From Bifidobacterium callimiconis (GTDB lineage Bacteria > Actinomycetota > Actinomycetes > Actinomycetales > Bifidobacteriaceae), in the NCBI RefSeq assembly GCF_003952005.1, contig NZ_QXGJ01000001.1, positions 248,001 to 312,000 of the forward strand: a stretch of 64,000 bases of DNA. The letters run 5' to 3'. The position numbers and the translations under genes were made by a program. Below, piece after piece: positions 48,787 through 59,940 of the stretch. Under the pieces are notes generated by a model that saw only the letters and a list, made by a program, of their open reading frames with translations, did not search any database and was not told where the DNA came from. Each line of letters starts with the position of its first letter. Position 1 is the first letter of the stretch.

Positions 48787-50538
48787 TCATCGGCTCAGAG
48801 CGTCGTGGAATCCGTCCTGCACTGCGTCGCGGAGATCATTGAGCTCGTCCTCCGGGTTCATCTTGTCCTCGGTCTCCTGCAGGGCCTTGGAGAAGTCGGA
48901 GTCGATGTTGTAGCCGTCAGAACTCAGATCGTAGTATTCGTCCTGCAGATCGTTCATCTGGTTGTACTGGTCGGTGCCATACCGAAGGTCGTTCGGATTG
49001 CCGAGCGCCTGCATCTTGCCGATGAGCTCGCCCAGCTTGCCGATGTAATCTTTCATGTCGGTGCCGTACTTGGCCACGTCGGTGTCCTTTGCCTTGCTCA
49101 GCTCGTCGAGACTGGAGGAGCAGTCGGAGATGTACTGGTTGTACTTGTCGTAGAAGTCACTCTCGTACAGCGAGGAGGACGGCGTATCGGAGCATGCCTT
49201 CACGGCCTTGGACATCGGCAGCGCGGAGTCGGCCAGACCGTTGATGTACGAGGCGTACTTGTCGGACGCCTTCACATAGGCGTCGTACTTGGTCTTGACG
49301 TTTTCGTCCTTCATGATTTTGTCTTGCTTGCCGAAGTCGGAGACCGCGCTTTGGTAGTCCTTCACCTTCTGTTTCAGGCTGGAGATGTCCTTGTCGTCCA
49401 GATTCTTGGAGGGATCATAGGAGACCGAGTACACATCGTTGAGCTTCGTTTTGATGCTGTAGTACCGGTTGCTGATCTTCGACGTCTGGTTCAGCGCATT
49501 GGTGTAGTCGTCCGCGGTGGGTTTGCCGCTGGGCAGGAAGGCGAGCACCACGAGCACGATGACGATGAGCGCGGCAATACCGCCGGCGATGCTCAATCCT
49601 ATGACGAGCTTCTTGTTGGACTTCTTCGGAGCCGGCGGCATAGGTGCGCCATACGGAGACTGCCCCTGCGGAGGCTGGCCAGGCTGCTGGTAACCGCCGT
49701 AGGGAGGTTGGCCACCCAACGGAGGAACATTCGGAGGAACCGCTCCCGGATTCTGCGGAACGCCGGGCGTCTGAGAAATCGGGGGAACCGGCCCTGATGC
49801 GAAGGACGTGGGCTGTGCTCCCGCAGGCACTGCGGGATCGTTGCCAGTCGGCTGCGACGGCGGTTGGCTGTCATCCTGTGGAGCGGAAGGCTGGCCGCCG
49901 GCCGCCGGTGTGAACGACTCGCCGAACGATGCGCCCGGCAGCGGTGTGGTCGGCTGGGTCTGAGGCTGCGGAGATGCGTACGGCGCGCCGGCACTGGCGT
50001 CGCCCGCATACGGTGGGATGCCAAACGGATCAGACGAATTGGCCACACCATTGGGATCAGCTTCCGCACCAGCGCCGGATACGGGAGACTGGGCGCCCGG
50101 CTGCTGCGACTGGAACGGCGACGTTACGGACGAGGCCGACGCGTCCGCGGGCTGACCGAATGACGATGGTGCCACGCCCGGCTGAAGCTGGGTGGGATCC
50201 TGACCGTATCCGCCTCCATAGGCGGGCTGACCGAATGGCTGCTGCGGCTGCGAATACTGGTAGGGCTGCTGGTAGGGCTGATATGGAGGCACTCCCTGCG
50301 GCGTGGTTGGAGTGGATTGGAATGAGCCGGGAATGGGCCCCGGATGTTGAGGCTGGGCGGGAGCCTGTCCCGTAACCGGATCGTACGAGAAGCCTCCCTG
50401 CTGCTCACTGCCGGGAACGGGGGTATTCCCCGTGGATGTCGTGGAAGTCTTGTCGGTCTCCTCATCGCCTGTCGATGCGCCGTCCGGCGGCACGTATTGC
50501 GATTCCCCATCCCCAACCGGTTTGTATCCATCTGCCAT
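48787..50538 (-). CDS. Membrane protein with long Pro/Gln/Gly/Tyr-rich cytoplasmic tail
   Basis: A 583-aa protein that I do not recognise as a named family. Residues 1 to about 305 are low-complexity, rich in Pro, Gln, Gly, Tyr and Ser, with repeated PYQ, YQQP and QPxYGG units. One transmembrane helix follows at about 312-336 (KKLVIGLSIAGGIAALIVIV) and then a roughly 245-residue outside domain that is helical, Lys/Asp/Tyr/Ser-rich and predicted to form coiled coil (SSLKQKVKDYQSAVSDFGKQ). Two cysteines (KACSD and SDCSS) may form a disulfide. The start has AAGGAG eight bases upstream. This tail-TM-coil plan resembles actinobacterial cell-envelope anchors. Confidence 0.8.
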   Translation of the reverse strand: MADGYKPVGDGESQYVPPDGASTGDEETDKTSTTSTGNTPVPGSEQQGGFSYDPVTGQAPAQPQHPGPIPGSFQSTPTTPQGVPPYQPYQQPYQYSQPQQPFGQPAYGGGYGQDPTQLQPGVAPSSFGQPADASASSVTSPFQSQQPGAQSPVSGAGAEADPNGVANSSDPFGIPPYAGDASAGAPYASPQPQTQPTTPLPGASFGESFTPAAGGQPSAPQDDSQPPSQPTGNDPAVPAGAQPTSFASGPVPPISQTPGVPQNPGAVPPNVPPLGGQPPYGGYQQPGQPPQGQSPYGAPMPPAPKKSNKKLVIGLSIAGGIAALIVIVLVVLAFLPSGKPTADDYTNALNQTSKISNRYYSIKTKLNDVYSVSYDPSKNLDDKDISSLKQKVKDYQSAVSDFGKQDKIMKDENVKTKYDAYVKASDKYASYINGLADSALPMSKAVKACSDTPSSSLYESDFYDKYNQYISDCSSSLDELSKAKDTDVAKYGTDMKDYIGKLGELIGKMQALGNPNDLRYGTDQYNQMNDLQDEYYDLSSDGYNIDSDFSKALQETEDKMNPEDELNDLRDAVQDGFHDALSR

Positions 50539-50722
50539 GGCGAAAACTCCTTCGTCTCTTCGCTGGTCTCTACTGGTACAGGGCCAGTCTATCAACGTGA
50601 CCGTTCACAACCAAGGAACGGAACGCCGGCAAAATCGCGGAATCGACACGCATCACGCATGATTCATCCTGGGTTCACCCTCGAACGCGACTTTGTGACA
50701 TGGTAATGCGATACTGGTAGGT

Positions 50723-52861
<2,139 letters not shown>

Positions 52862-52885
52862 CGCCGGCAAGTCCAATGAACGAAT

Positions 52886-52924
52886 GATGCCCGTCACACC
52901 GATCGATTCGGCGTGACGGGCATC
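52886..52924. terminator. Hairpin between glgX and the convergent membrane-protein gene
   Basis: A 12-bp perfect stem (GATGCCCGTCAC with GTGACGGGCATC) lies in the 105-bp convergent spacer. There is no T-run, but it probably serves both genes. Confidence 0.6.
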
Positions 52925-52966
52925 GTCGTATCACGAGCCGTATCACGATCATCGATCGTAATCGTG

Positions 52967-54133
52967 TTAGTTCTGCGGCGAAATACGTGAGTCCGGCGGC
53001 ACCACACTCACCGGTCGTTCCGCCGTCAGCTGGGCGTACACGCGATCCGCCTCGATGGCCGCGATCTGACGTGAGAACACGATGAACCATCCCATGAACA
53101 GGATGCAGGCGAGCGCCTCCACGTTGGTGAGCGTGGTGTTGCCCTGCAGCCAGTTGAATCCGGCGATCACGATGGTGGCGATGATGAGGTCGGATACCAC
53201 GTACATGGCGCGCGACAGCTGCGGTGCGAGCCACGGCAGGAAGATCATGAGCAGGCTCATCGGCAGGCTCAGCCCGCGTGCGAACACGTTGTGCAGGATG
53301 GGGTGCGGGGTGTATCGGAACATGCCCACGCCGGCGAAGCAGACGCCGGCGAGGGTGAGCAGTATGGCCAGGCAGAGAATGCGCGCCCAGAAGTGTGGAA
53401 TGTCGAATTCGGTCTTCGGTTCGTCGCCCACCTTGGGAGCCTCGCCTGTGCCGTTGACGATGCGCCATTTGAGTCGCATGCGCTGTGTGGTGATGAGTTC
53501 GGAGATAGCGAAGTAGCTGAGGATGACCACGCAGATGCCGGCGAGGATCAGCGTGGAGTTGAACATACGCGCGGCGAACGTGGTGCGGTCGCCAAGCTGG
53601 GAGAAGTTGTTCTTCCACCAGTTGGGATCGTCGGTGGTCAGGCCTGCGGTACTTACGCCCGAAACGACGAACAATGGCAGGAGGGATGCGATGGTCTGCG
53701 AGTTGAGCGTGTCGGCCTGTACGAAGACCACATAGCCGACGACTCCGGAGAATATGGCCGTGACCGAGGGAATGTACGAGGAGAACAGGCTGATGCCCAT
53801 GATGCCGTTGATGACGCCCAGCATCGCGTACACGCTGAGGAAGACCGTGGATGCATAGACCACGGACAGGGACAGCGTTTCGAATGCGCGGCGAACGGGG
53901 ACGATCCACCCGCGTTTGAGACTCCACGACCGGGATTGCCTAGTGTATCCGACGATGAACGAGATGACGGCGCACGCAGCCACCACGCCGGCACAGACGG
54001 AGAACAGTCGTCCGGAAACCAGCCAGATGGCCGAGGCGAACGTGAGGTAGAGCTCCATGATCAGACCGGACGCGAGCGCGCAGATCAGGGATGCGATGAG
54101 TCCCAGTGTCTCCGCCTGCTGATGCCTGCCCAT
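52967..54133 (-). CDS. Multi-pass membrane protein of unknown function
   Basis: A 388-aa protein with about ten hydrophobic segments and no motif I can name. A short central hydrophilic loop (about residues 228-245, EAPKVGDEPKTEFD) separates two halves. The C-terminus is hydrophilic and Pro/Ser-rich. It may belong to a DUF998-like or transporter-like family, but this is a guess. Confidence 0.7.
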   Translation of the reverse strand: MGRHQQAETLGLIASLICALASGLIMELYLTFASAIWLVSGRLFSVCAGVVAACAVISFIVGYTRQSRSWSLKRGWIVPVRRAFETLSLSVVYASTVFLSVYAMLGVINGIMGISLFSSYIPSVTAIFSGVVGYVVFVQADTLNSQTIASLLPLFVVSGVSTAGLTTDDPNWWKNNFSQLGDRTTFAARMFNSTLILAGICVVILSYFAISELITTQRMRLKWRIVNGTGEAPKVGDEPKTEFDIPHFWARILCLAILLTLAGVCFAGVGMFRYTPHPILHNVFARGLSLPMSLLMIFLPWLAPQLSRAMYVVSDLIIATIVIAGFNWLQGNTTLTNVEALACILFMGWFIVFSRQIAAIEADRVYAQLTAERPVSVVPPDSRISPQN

Positions 54134-54356
54134 GAGCCTCCGTTCGTTGTGCCGGGTATGCCCGTGCCGTTGCCTTCCCGCCGATTATAGGTCGAGACTG
54201 CGGCAAGAACCCCGATCTCGTTTTTCATGGACGGCTACGATGGCATCTTTTGGCAATGACGGAAACGTCCTACCATGAAATCACCTGAAGTGGTTGTTCA
54301 GGCATGATTCCTCGGCGAACTATTCGCCACGCCGATACGGAAAGGACTCGGCCATC

Positions 54357-54698
54357 ATGGACCACGGATACTGGGAGGGCAAACGACGGGAACGCAAAGC
54401 GCGCGACGAACGCTATCGGCAGCTGCGTCAGGGCGCCACTCCCCTGCAACGATTCGGTATGTTCGCCGAGCGTCATGGCGAAGAAAATCGGCCATCCATA
54501 CCGGATCAGGCACGACACTCCCGTCAATGGTACGGACGGGTGACCGGAATGACGCTGGCCCTCACCGCAATTCTCGTAACGCTTGGTCTGGTGCTTGGCA
54601 TGAGTGGCGTTGGCGACGGTACGATCCTGATCGTCATGATCGTTGCGCTTACCGTCCTTGTCACGGTCATCGTCCTCCTCATGCAGCGGTTTCAGTAA
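54357..54698 (+). CDS. Small membrane protein of unknown function
   Basis: A 113-aa protein. The first about 60 residues are highly charged (MDHGYWEGKRRERKARDERY) and two adjacent hydrophobic helices follow (about 64-110), ending LLMQRFQ. AAAGGA lies upstream of the ATG. The layout is that of a small actinobacterial membrane protein. No function can be assigned. Confidence 0.6.
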   Translation: MDHGYWEGKRRERKARDERYRQLRQGATPLQRFGMFAERHGEENRPSIPDQARHSRQWYGRVTGMTLALTAILVTLGLVLGMSGVGDGTILIVMIVALTVLVTVIVLLMQRFQ

Positions 54699-54809
54699 AG
54701 GCCCGGTACGGCAAATGGCAATTGCGGCGCAACACGCGGACCGGCATGGGTTATACTAGTGATTCGTGTTCATACGCAGCCGATTTTTTCGGTTTGGATG
54801 TGAATGCAA

Positions 54810-54883
54810 CGGGCTGTAGCGCAGCTTGGTAGCGCGTCTGCTTTGGGAGCAGAATGTCGCAGGTTCAAATCCTGTCAGCCCGA
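54810..54883 (+). tRNA. tRNA-Pro (UGG)
   Basis: A full cloverleaf. The acceptor stem is CGGGCTG (54810-54816) with CAGCCCG (54876-54882), discriminator A at 54883. The anticodon stem TCTGC/GCAGA holds the loop TTTGGGA, with anticodon TGG at 54844-54846. The T-loop is TTCAAAT. CCA is not encoded. The 3' part is duplicated imperfectly at 61728-61758. Confidence 0.96.
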
Positions 54884-54890
54884 CCCGTGA

Positions 54891-54924
54891 GCCCTACTCC
54901 CGATTGGGATGTAGGGCTTCTTTG
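54891..54924 (+). terminator. Terminator after tRNA-Pro
   Basis: GCCCTAC (54891-54897) pairs with GTAGGGC (54911-54917), then TTCTTTGTTTT. The same hairpin, slightly altered, follows the tRNA fragment near 61.77 kb. Confidence 0.85.
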
Positions 54925-54943
54925 TTTTGCTCCGAGACTGCTC

Positions 54944-54966
54944 GTTAACACAATTCCAGTGTTAAC
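54944..54966. repeat. Inverted repeat downstream of tRNA-Pro
   Basis: GTTAACAC (54944-54951) and GTGTTAAC (54959-54966) enclose AATTCCA. A further AACACTTTTTGTTAAC lies 20 bp on. The related copy at 61.8 kb keeps AATTCCAGT but not the arms. The element could be a recombinase arm site, an operator or a promoter feature of the next gene. Confidence 0.55.
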
Positions 54967-55055
54967 GGATTGGCTGAATCCGCTAACACTTTTTGTTAAC
55001 GTCGGACGATGCCGGTAATCCTTGTGATTCCAAGGGTTTGGGTACGATTAGGGAT

Positions 55056-55706
55056 ATGTCCACCACGATTGACGTGTATCCGACGACGGATTACCTGCCC
55101 TTGGTCGAAGAGACGCGAAGCCGCACCCAGGAGCTCTATCAACGGCTGCTCGACCGGTACGGGATTCACAGCACCGTGGAGGTGAAGGCGTTTTACCCGT
55201 GCAAGACCGCCGATGAGGAAATACGGTATGTGGATCCGGCCACGCGCTGGAAGGTGGAGATGGATCTCGGGTTTGCTTATCTAATCAACGGCCAGTGGCG
55301 GTCAAGCTCTTGGCCGTCATTGTGGACCCGTGACCGGGTGGACCAATCATGGGTTGATAATTATGAGCGGACCAACGGAGAATATGGTTACCCGGCGTCC
55401 ATGTTGGGCGAGGTAATTCCCATCGAGGCTGACGAGTTCGATATGCCGTTGACTGTGGAGGAATTACGATTAATTAATGCTCAGGATCACTCATGGTACG
55501 AATACCGGAACTTCGCCGGTCCGGCCGTTCCCTCCATCGGTTACGGTTTCGTCGCAGCGGCGTTGGCCGAAGAGACCGACGGTCGTTTGGCGTCCACAGA
55601 TGGAGCATTCGACAGTGACGGGCATAACGGCGAGACTGCCGAACAGTTCCTGACATGGTGGGGCGACGAGCAGATGGCCTTCTACGGCAAAGCGCCCTTC
55701 CAGTGA
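55056..55706 (+). CDS. Hypothetical protein, tRNA-Pro-adjacent family
   Basis: A 216-aa soluble protein beginning MSTTIDVYPTTDYLPLVEE. I do not recognise a family. It is acidic, with many Trp, Tyr and Phe, and contains FAYLINGQWRSSSWPSLW and YRNFAGPAVPSIGYGFVAAA. The ending is TWWGDEQMAFYGKAPFQ. A broken paralogue at 61898-62704 shares the first about 170 residues. That its N-terminal part is conserved between two copies, each after a tRNA 3' end and terminator, suggests it travels with, or marks, the integration site. Confidence 0.7.
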   Translation: MSTTIDVYPTTDYLPLVEETRSRTQELYQRLLDRYGIHSTVEVKAFYPCKTADEEIRYVDPATRWKVEMDLGFAYLINGQWRSSSWPSLWTRDRVDQSWVDNYERTNGEYGYPASMLGEVIPIEADEFDMPLTVEELRLINAQDHSWYEYRNFAGPAVPSIGYGFVAAALAEETDGRLASTDGAFDSDGHNGETAEQFLTWWGDEQMAFYGKAPFQ

Positions 55707-55728
55707 CAAAAAGGCTGCCGCTGATTAT

Positions 55729-56415
55729 GTATCAACGACAGCCCTGTCAGGTTTCGTTTCCGTAGTCGGCGCGTTTTCTCAGCAATGGCACCAGTTCGCT
55801 CAGGGAGAGTCTGCCGTCGGATCCGCAACACAGTCGGCCACGCTTGACCCAGCTTCGTATCGTGCTTGCGGGCAGTCGTATGCCGGCCTTTCGCGCACTC
55901 GGCGCTCAGCTCGCCGGCGGTACCTCTGATCTCACTGACGATCGGACAGGATAAGTCGGTCGGCCACGACGCGACGGTTCACCTTCTCTCCGCAGCCCGC
56001 GCACTCACCGTACCGTTCTTTCTGATTGCCCATACCACTCCCCCGCAGTCCGGGCATGTGCCAAACACGATGCGCGGCCTAGAGCCGGGTTGACCGCCTT
56101 ACGGATCCCCTCGTACCAGTCGAGCACGTCGCCACAGGCCAGCAATGGATCCATGTTGACGAGCGCCGAGCTCGCCAGACCGACCACCGTGGCGTGTAGG
56201 GTCGCCGCGTTCGGGAATCCGAATCGGGTGGCCGGTTGCCGCATGAGTCGTTCGGTATCGCAGTACAGCTCCCACAGGTCGTCACACAATGGTGGGGGCG
56301 CCTCCATTGTCGAGGTGCGGCCGTTGTTTGCCCTGCATGTTGACGCCGGCCTGTTTGGTGGCGATCAGCGGCAATGACGTGGCGTCTTCGCCGATCCAGA
56401 TAATGAAGCCGGATA
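55729..56415 (-). pseudogene. Decayed phage/plasmid-type gene cluster (zinc-ribbon and helix-turn-helix remnants)
   Basis: On the minus strand, in order, are fragments in different frames. The first is a small ORF MVSGFIIWIGEDATSLPLIA (45 aa, from about 56415). It overlaps a 76-residue segment starting MEAPPPLCDDLWELY at 56307. One frameshift later come FGTCPDCGGVVW and, in another frame, RYGECAGCGEKVNRR, two CxxC knuckles. Finally PASTIRSWVKRGRL looks like the helix-turn-helix of a MerR/excisionase type and ends at a TGA. Together they resemble the remains of one or two small regulatory genes from a bifidobacterial mobile element, now broken by several indels. Confidence 0.6.
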
Positions 56416-56430
56416 CCATCAATGAGCTAA

Positions 56431-56470
56431 GCCCGTCTCGTGATGTTATGCACGAAACGGGCTTTTTCTT
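56431..56470 (+). terminator. Intrinsic terminator
   Basis: GCCCGTCTCGTG (56431-56442) pairs with CACGAAACGGGC (56451-56462) with one mismatch, followed by TTTTTCTT on the plus strand. Confidence 0.7.
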
Positions 56471-56604
56471 GTGTGAAAACCACCTGAAGGTTATTTAGCG
56501 TCCATCCCGAATTCCTTGTTCACGGTATCGTCGGATCTGTCCTCTTCGGTAGGTTGGTGCAATTGGACCGATGCCGGTGCTTTCGGGAGGATAAACCGGT
56601 GTCG

Positions 56605-57621
56605 CTAGTTCCATCCGCCGACGAGTTCGAGGCAGCAGTGGCCCGTCACCGGGCGTCCCCGGTAGGTGCCGACCACCTTGCTCGCGCCTTCGTATTTGCG
56701 GCCGGAGGGGTTCGGCGAGGCGATTTCCTGTTCGTCCATGATGGACGTGACGGTGAGTTTTGCGTCCCATTCGGGTATGGAGATATTCCATCCGGTCGGG
56801 TATTTCATGCCGGTCACGGGGCTTTCCCACACGTTGAAGGAGTCTCCGGCCATCGGATCCACGCCGGTGAAGGATTGGGTGCCGTCCTCGTGCAGGACGC
56901 TCGCCCAGCAGTGTTCGCTGCCGGTGGCCAGTTCGGTTACGCCCCACAGGCTGATTACGTCGGTGTCGTTGTCGAAGCAGAGGTTCATCCACAGCCACTT
57001 GCAGTTGTAGCCGTCCTTGAGGCTTCTGCCTTTGGGCATGCCGGCGAACTGGCGGTCCATCCATACCATGCCCTCCACCTCGTGTCGTTGGCCGTCGAGG
57101 GTGATGACGCCTTTGGCTGCCATGTGCGGGAACGAGTACTGGTAGTTGGGCACTCCGGCGATCTGGAAGTAGCCGGTGCCGAGGCTGTAGAGCGGGTATC
57201 CGGTGCCGTGCAGGTCGAGATAGATGGATCCGTTCGGCATGGCCGATGCGATGCGCATGTTGTCGAGGTCGCCTTCGATGACGTCCTTGTCGGTGCGGAT
57301 GTGCAGCCCCTGCCCTGCGACCTGTCCTCGTCTGACCTTGTAGAAGCGGTCCTCGTGGCGGTAGACGTGCCCGGTCTCGTCGGTGATGGACAGCACGCTG
57401 TTGATCATGCGTACCGGCAGGTATTTGGAGAACTGCAGGACGCTGACGTGGTACATGAAGTCGAGGGCGTGTCCGTCCGCCTCGAAATGGCCGACCCAGA
57501 ACCATGAGTTGCCGGCTTTGTCGGTGCGGATGAAGGTGTCCCGGATGGGGTCCACCAGCGGTTCGGTGCCGTGGCGGAAGGTGCGGATGTTGTGGGTCAG
57601 CGAGTTGTTCGTGGTGTTCAT
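56605..57621 (-). CDS. CrtC/AttH-type lipocalin-like enzyme
   Basis: A 338-aa protein with the layout of the CrtC (hydroxyneurosporene synthase-like) double-lipocalin family: GNSWFWVGHFEADGHALDFMYH near the N-terminus, VEGMVWMDRQFAGMP in the centre (Trp, Asp and Arg in the family active-site pattern) and WDAKLTVTSIMDEQEI near the C-terminus. Members hydrate double bonds of carotenoids or act in other isoprenoid and lipid conversions. No signal peptide is seen, so it is probably cytosolic. It lies 50 bp downstream of the MFS pump, as a two-gene operon. The substrate is unknown. Confidence 0.75.
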   Translation of the reverse strand: MNTTNNSLTHNIRTFRHGTEPLVDPIRDTFIRTDKAGNSWFWVGHFEADGHALDFMYHVSVLQFSKYLPVRMINSVLSITDETGHVYRHEDRFYKVRRGQVAGQGLHIRTDKDVIEGDLDNMRIASAMPNGSIYLDLHGTGYPLYSLGTGYFQIAGVPNYQYSFPHMAAKGVITLDGQRHEVEGMVWMDRQFAGMPKGRSLKDGYNCKWLWMNLCFDNDTDVISLWGVTELATGSEHCWASVLHEDGTQSFTGVDPMAGDSFNVWESPVTGMKYPTGWNISIPEWDAKLTVTSIMDEQEIASPNPSGRKYEGASKVVGTYRGRPVTGHCCLELVGGWN

Positions 57622-57671
57622 TTTGTCTCGTTTCGTTTGGTTCTGTGTTTGTCGTTGCGCTGTCGGTTCGG

Positions 57672-59084
57672 TCACTGTCTGGCGAGGGTCCGTTTCGCCG
57701 CGCCACGGCGAGTCCGCGTCGTCAGGAGCGCCATGATGAGGGCGGCCGCGAGGATGACGGCGATGGCGGCGAATGCCAGCGTCGAGCCGAGTATGGATTG
57801 CGCGTGTTCGGTGGCGGTGGGCGCGAGTGTGGTGGACAGCGCGGAGATGGACACGATGAGGGCGGTGCCCATCGAGGAGGCAATCTGTCCGACGGTGTTG
57901 GTGACGCTCTGTGCGTGTCCGATGTTCTCGTTGTCGAGCGCGTTGATGCCCCAGGTGTTCACCGGGGTCATGGCGAACATGAGTCCCGCGTAGAGCACGG
58001 TGTAGGCGCATGCGGTGACGACGACCGAAGCATCGGCGCCGAGCAGCGCCATGAGCACGCCGCCAATGGTCATGACCGTCAGGCCGGGCAGGGAGACCTT
58101 GCGAATGCCGTATTTGTCGAACAGACGGCCCGAGACAATGCCGCAGCATGCGCCGATGAGGGCGCCGGGGAGCATGGCGAGCCCGCTGGCGGTGGCGGAT
58201 GCGCCGAGCACGGTCTGGATGAACATCGGCACCATGACGTTGCATCCCATGAGGGCCGCCTGCATGCACGCCACGATGATCACCGAATGCGCGTAGGTGC
58301 GGTTGTCGAGGATGCCGACACGCAGCATCGGTTCCTTCGCCTTGAGCTGTCGGCGTACGAACACGGCGACGAGCAGTACGCCGATGACGATCAGCGCGAC
58401 GGTGAGCGCCATGTTGCCGGTGGATGTGAACGTGGACAGTCCGTACAGCAGGCATGCCAGGCCGACCGAGGAGAGCAGCACGGAGACGGGGTCGAACGCG
58501 CCCGGCTGGAATCCGTCGAAGTTGCGCAGGTAGACGGCGGCCAATGCGATGACGACCAGCGCGACGGCAGCCATGATGACGAACAGCGTGCGCCAGCCGA
58601 ACGAGTCGATGATCATGCCGGAGATGGACGGGCCGAGCGCCGGGGCGAAGCCGACGACCAGTCCGGTGATGCCCATCGCCGTTCCTCGGCTTTCCTTGGG
58701 GAACACGAGCAGGATCACCGCGGTGACCATCGGCATGATGGCGCCGGTGCACAGGGCCTGCAACACACGGCCGACCATGAGCAGGGGGAAGGTCGGTGCG
58801 AACACGGCGACGAGGCTGCCGGCCGCGAACAATGAGATGCAGCCGATGAACAGCCTGCGGGTAGAGAAGCGTCCCATGAGGAACGCGGCGAGCGGGATGA
58901 CCATCGCCTCGACTAGCGAATAGCCGCTGGACAGCCACTGCACGGTGGTGGAATCCACGCCGAGGTCCTTCATGATGGACGGCAACGCCGGCGTGACCAC
59001 CGACATGTTGAGCACGGCCAGCAACGTGCCCATGAGCAGCACGATGACCATGATCCATTGTTTCCTGTTGATGCCAAGTTTCAC
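57672..59084 (-). CDS. MFS drug-efflux transporter (DHA2, EmrB/QacA type)
   Basis: A 470-aa transporter with about 14 membrane segments. LNMSVVTPALPSIMKDLG near residues 25-42, GRVLQALCTGAIMPMVTA and VVGFAPALGPSISGMIID (antiporter motif C) are DHA2 marks. It is the first gene of an operon with the CrtC-like enzyme and divergent from a TetR regulator. Export of a hydrophobic compound, perhaps the substrate or product of the CrtC-like enzyme, is inferred. Confidence 0.9.
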   Translation of the reverse strand: MKLGINRKQWIMVIVLLMGTLLAVLNMSVVTPALPSIMKDLGVDSTTVQWLSSGYSLVEAMVIPLAAFLMGRFSTRRLFIGCISLFAAGSLVAVFAPTFPLLMVGRVLQALCTGAIMPMVTAVILLVFPKESRGTAMGITGLVVGFAPALGPSISGMIIDSFGWRTLFVIMAAVALVVIALAAVYLRNFDGFQPGAFDPVSVLLSSVGLACLLYGLSTFTSTGNMALTVALIVIGVLLVAVFVRRQLKAKEPMLRVGILDNRTYAHSVIIVACMQAALMGCNVMVPMFIQTVLGASATASGLAMLPGALIGACCGIVSGRLFDKYGIRKVSLPGLTVMTIGGVLMALLGADASVVVTACAYTVLYAGLMFAMTPVNTWGINALDNENIGHAQSVTNTVGQIASSMGTALIVSISALSTTLAPTATEHAQSILGSTLAFAAIAVILAAALIMALLTTRTRRGAAKRTLARQ

Positions 59085-59109
59085 AATAACACTCCGATAA
59101 ACAATAGTT

Positions 59110-59123
59110 GTTGATTATTCAAC
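59110..59123. promoter_or_regulatory. Candidate TetR operator in the MFS/TetR divergent region
   Basis: GTTGA-TTAT-TCAAC is a perfect 5-4-5 inverted repeat in the AT-rich spacer, 26 bp before the MFS start and within its likely promoter. It is the best dyad in the region. Confidence 0.5.
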
Positions 59124-59275
59124 GAGCATCAATTATTATCGAAACGCAACGGACGGCAACCACCGATATGCGACATTCCTCGCTTATGCGACGATTTGCC
59201 CGAATCGTCGTATAACACTCGGCTTATGGTCGGCGAGGGAATGACGCCACCGACAAACGAACAGACGAAAGGGGC

Positions 59276-59821
59276 ATGATGACCGATCTACGCATCGTCA
59301 AGACCCGCAAGGCGATCCGCGAGGCGTTTCTGCGCCTGCGGGCATCGGGAGTTCCGGTATCGAAGGTCAAGGTCAAGGACATCTGCGACCTTGCGCTTGT
59401 CAACCCGAGCACGTTCTACAAGCATTACCTCGACGTCTACGACCTGAACGACAAACTCGAGGACGAAACCATCGACGCGATGCTGGAGCATTACCCCGCC
59501 AAGGACAAGATCCTGTCCGATCCGCTCGCGTTCCTCAACGGCTGGAGACCGGCCGTCGACAGCCAGATCGACGATTTGCGCATCCTGTTCGGCGACCGCC
59601 CCGAAGTCATGTTCCGCAAGATCGAGTCGATGCTCGTCGAACGGTATTCCGCTCATGCGGCGAACGAGCACGAGCGCATCGCCGCCGTCTTCTCCATCGC
59701 CGGGACGCTCCACTCGCTCGGACTGCTCAAGCTGGAGGGCGGACAAAGCGACGACGAGATCATCGCGGCGGTCGCCGAAAACCTCAACGCCATCGCCGCG
59801 CGTATTCCCGGCGGGCGATGA
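59276..59821 (+). CDS. TetR/AcrR-family regulator
   Basis: A 181-aa regulator. The N-terminal helix-turn-helix contains KTRKAIREAFLRL, KVKDICDLALVNPSTFYKHYLDVYDL (about residues 9-57), while the C-terminal part is helical. It is divergent from the MFS/CrtC-like operon, its probable target. Two adjacent ATGs (59276, 59279) follow GAAAGGGG; the second has better spacing. Confidence 0.88.
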   Translation: MMTDLRIVKTRKAIREAFLRLRASGVPVSKVKVKDICDLALVNPSTFYKHYLDVYDLNDKLEDETIDAMLEHYPAKDKILSDPLAFLNGWRPAVDSQIDDLRILFGDRPEVMFRKIESMLVERYSAHAANEHERIAAVFSIAGTLHSLGLLKLEGGQSDDEIIAAVAENLNAIAARIPGGR

Positions 59822-59940
59822 CGGCCATCCTCCCACCCATACGCATCAACGGCATCATCACACGGACACCCATCAATCGCCCATCAATCATCATGGAACA
59901 GACAACACAACGCCATCCCGCACCATCGTCGGCATAGCGA

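Noticed and set aside
56605..59058. 817-codon minus-strand ORF spanning the MFS gene and the lipocalin-like gene
   Set aside because: Its first 479 codons are the Arg/His-rich shadow of the MFS gene. Only the part from MNTTNNSL (57621) is a real protein.
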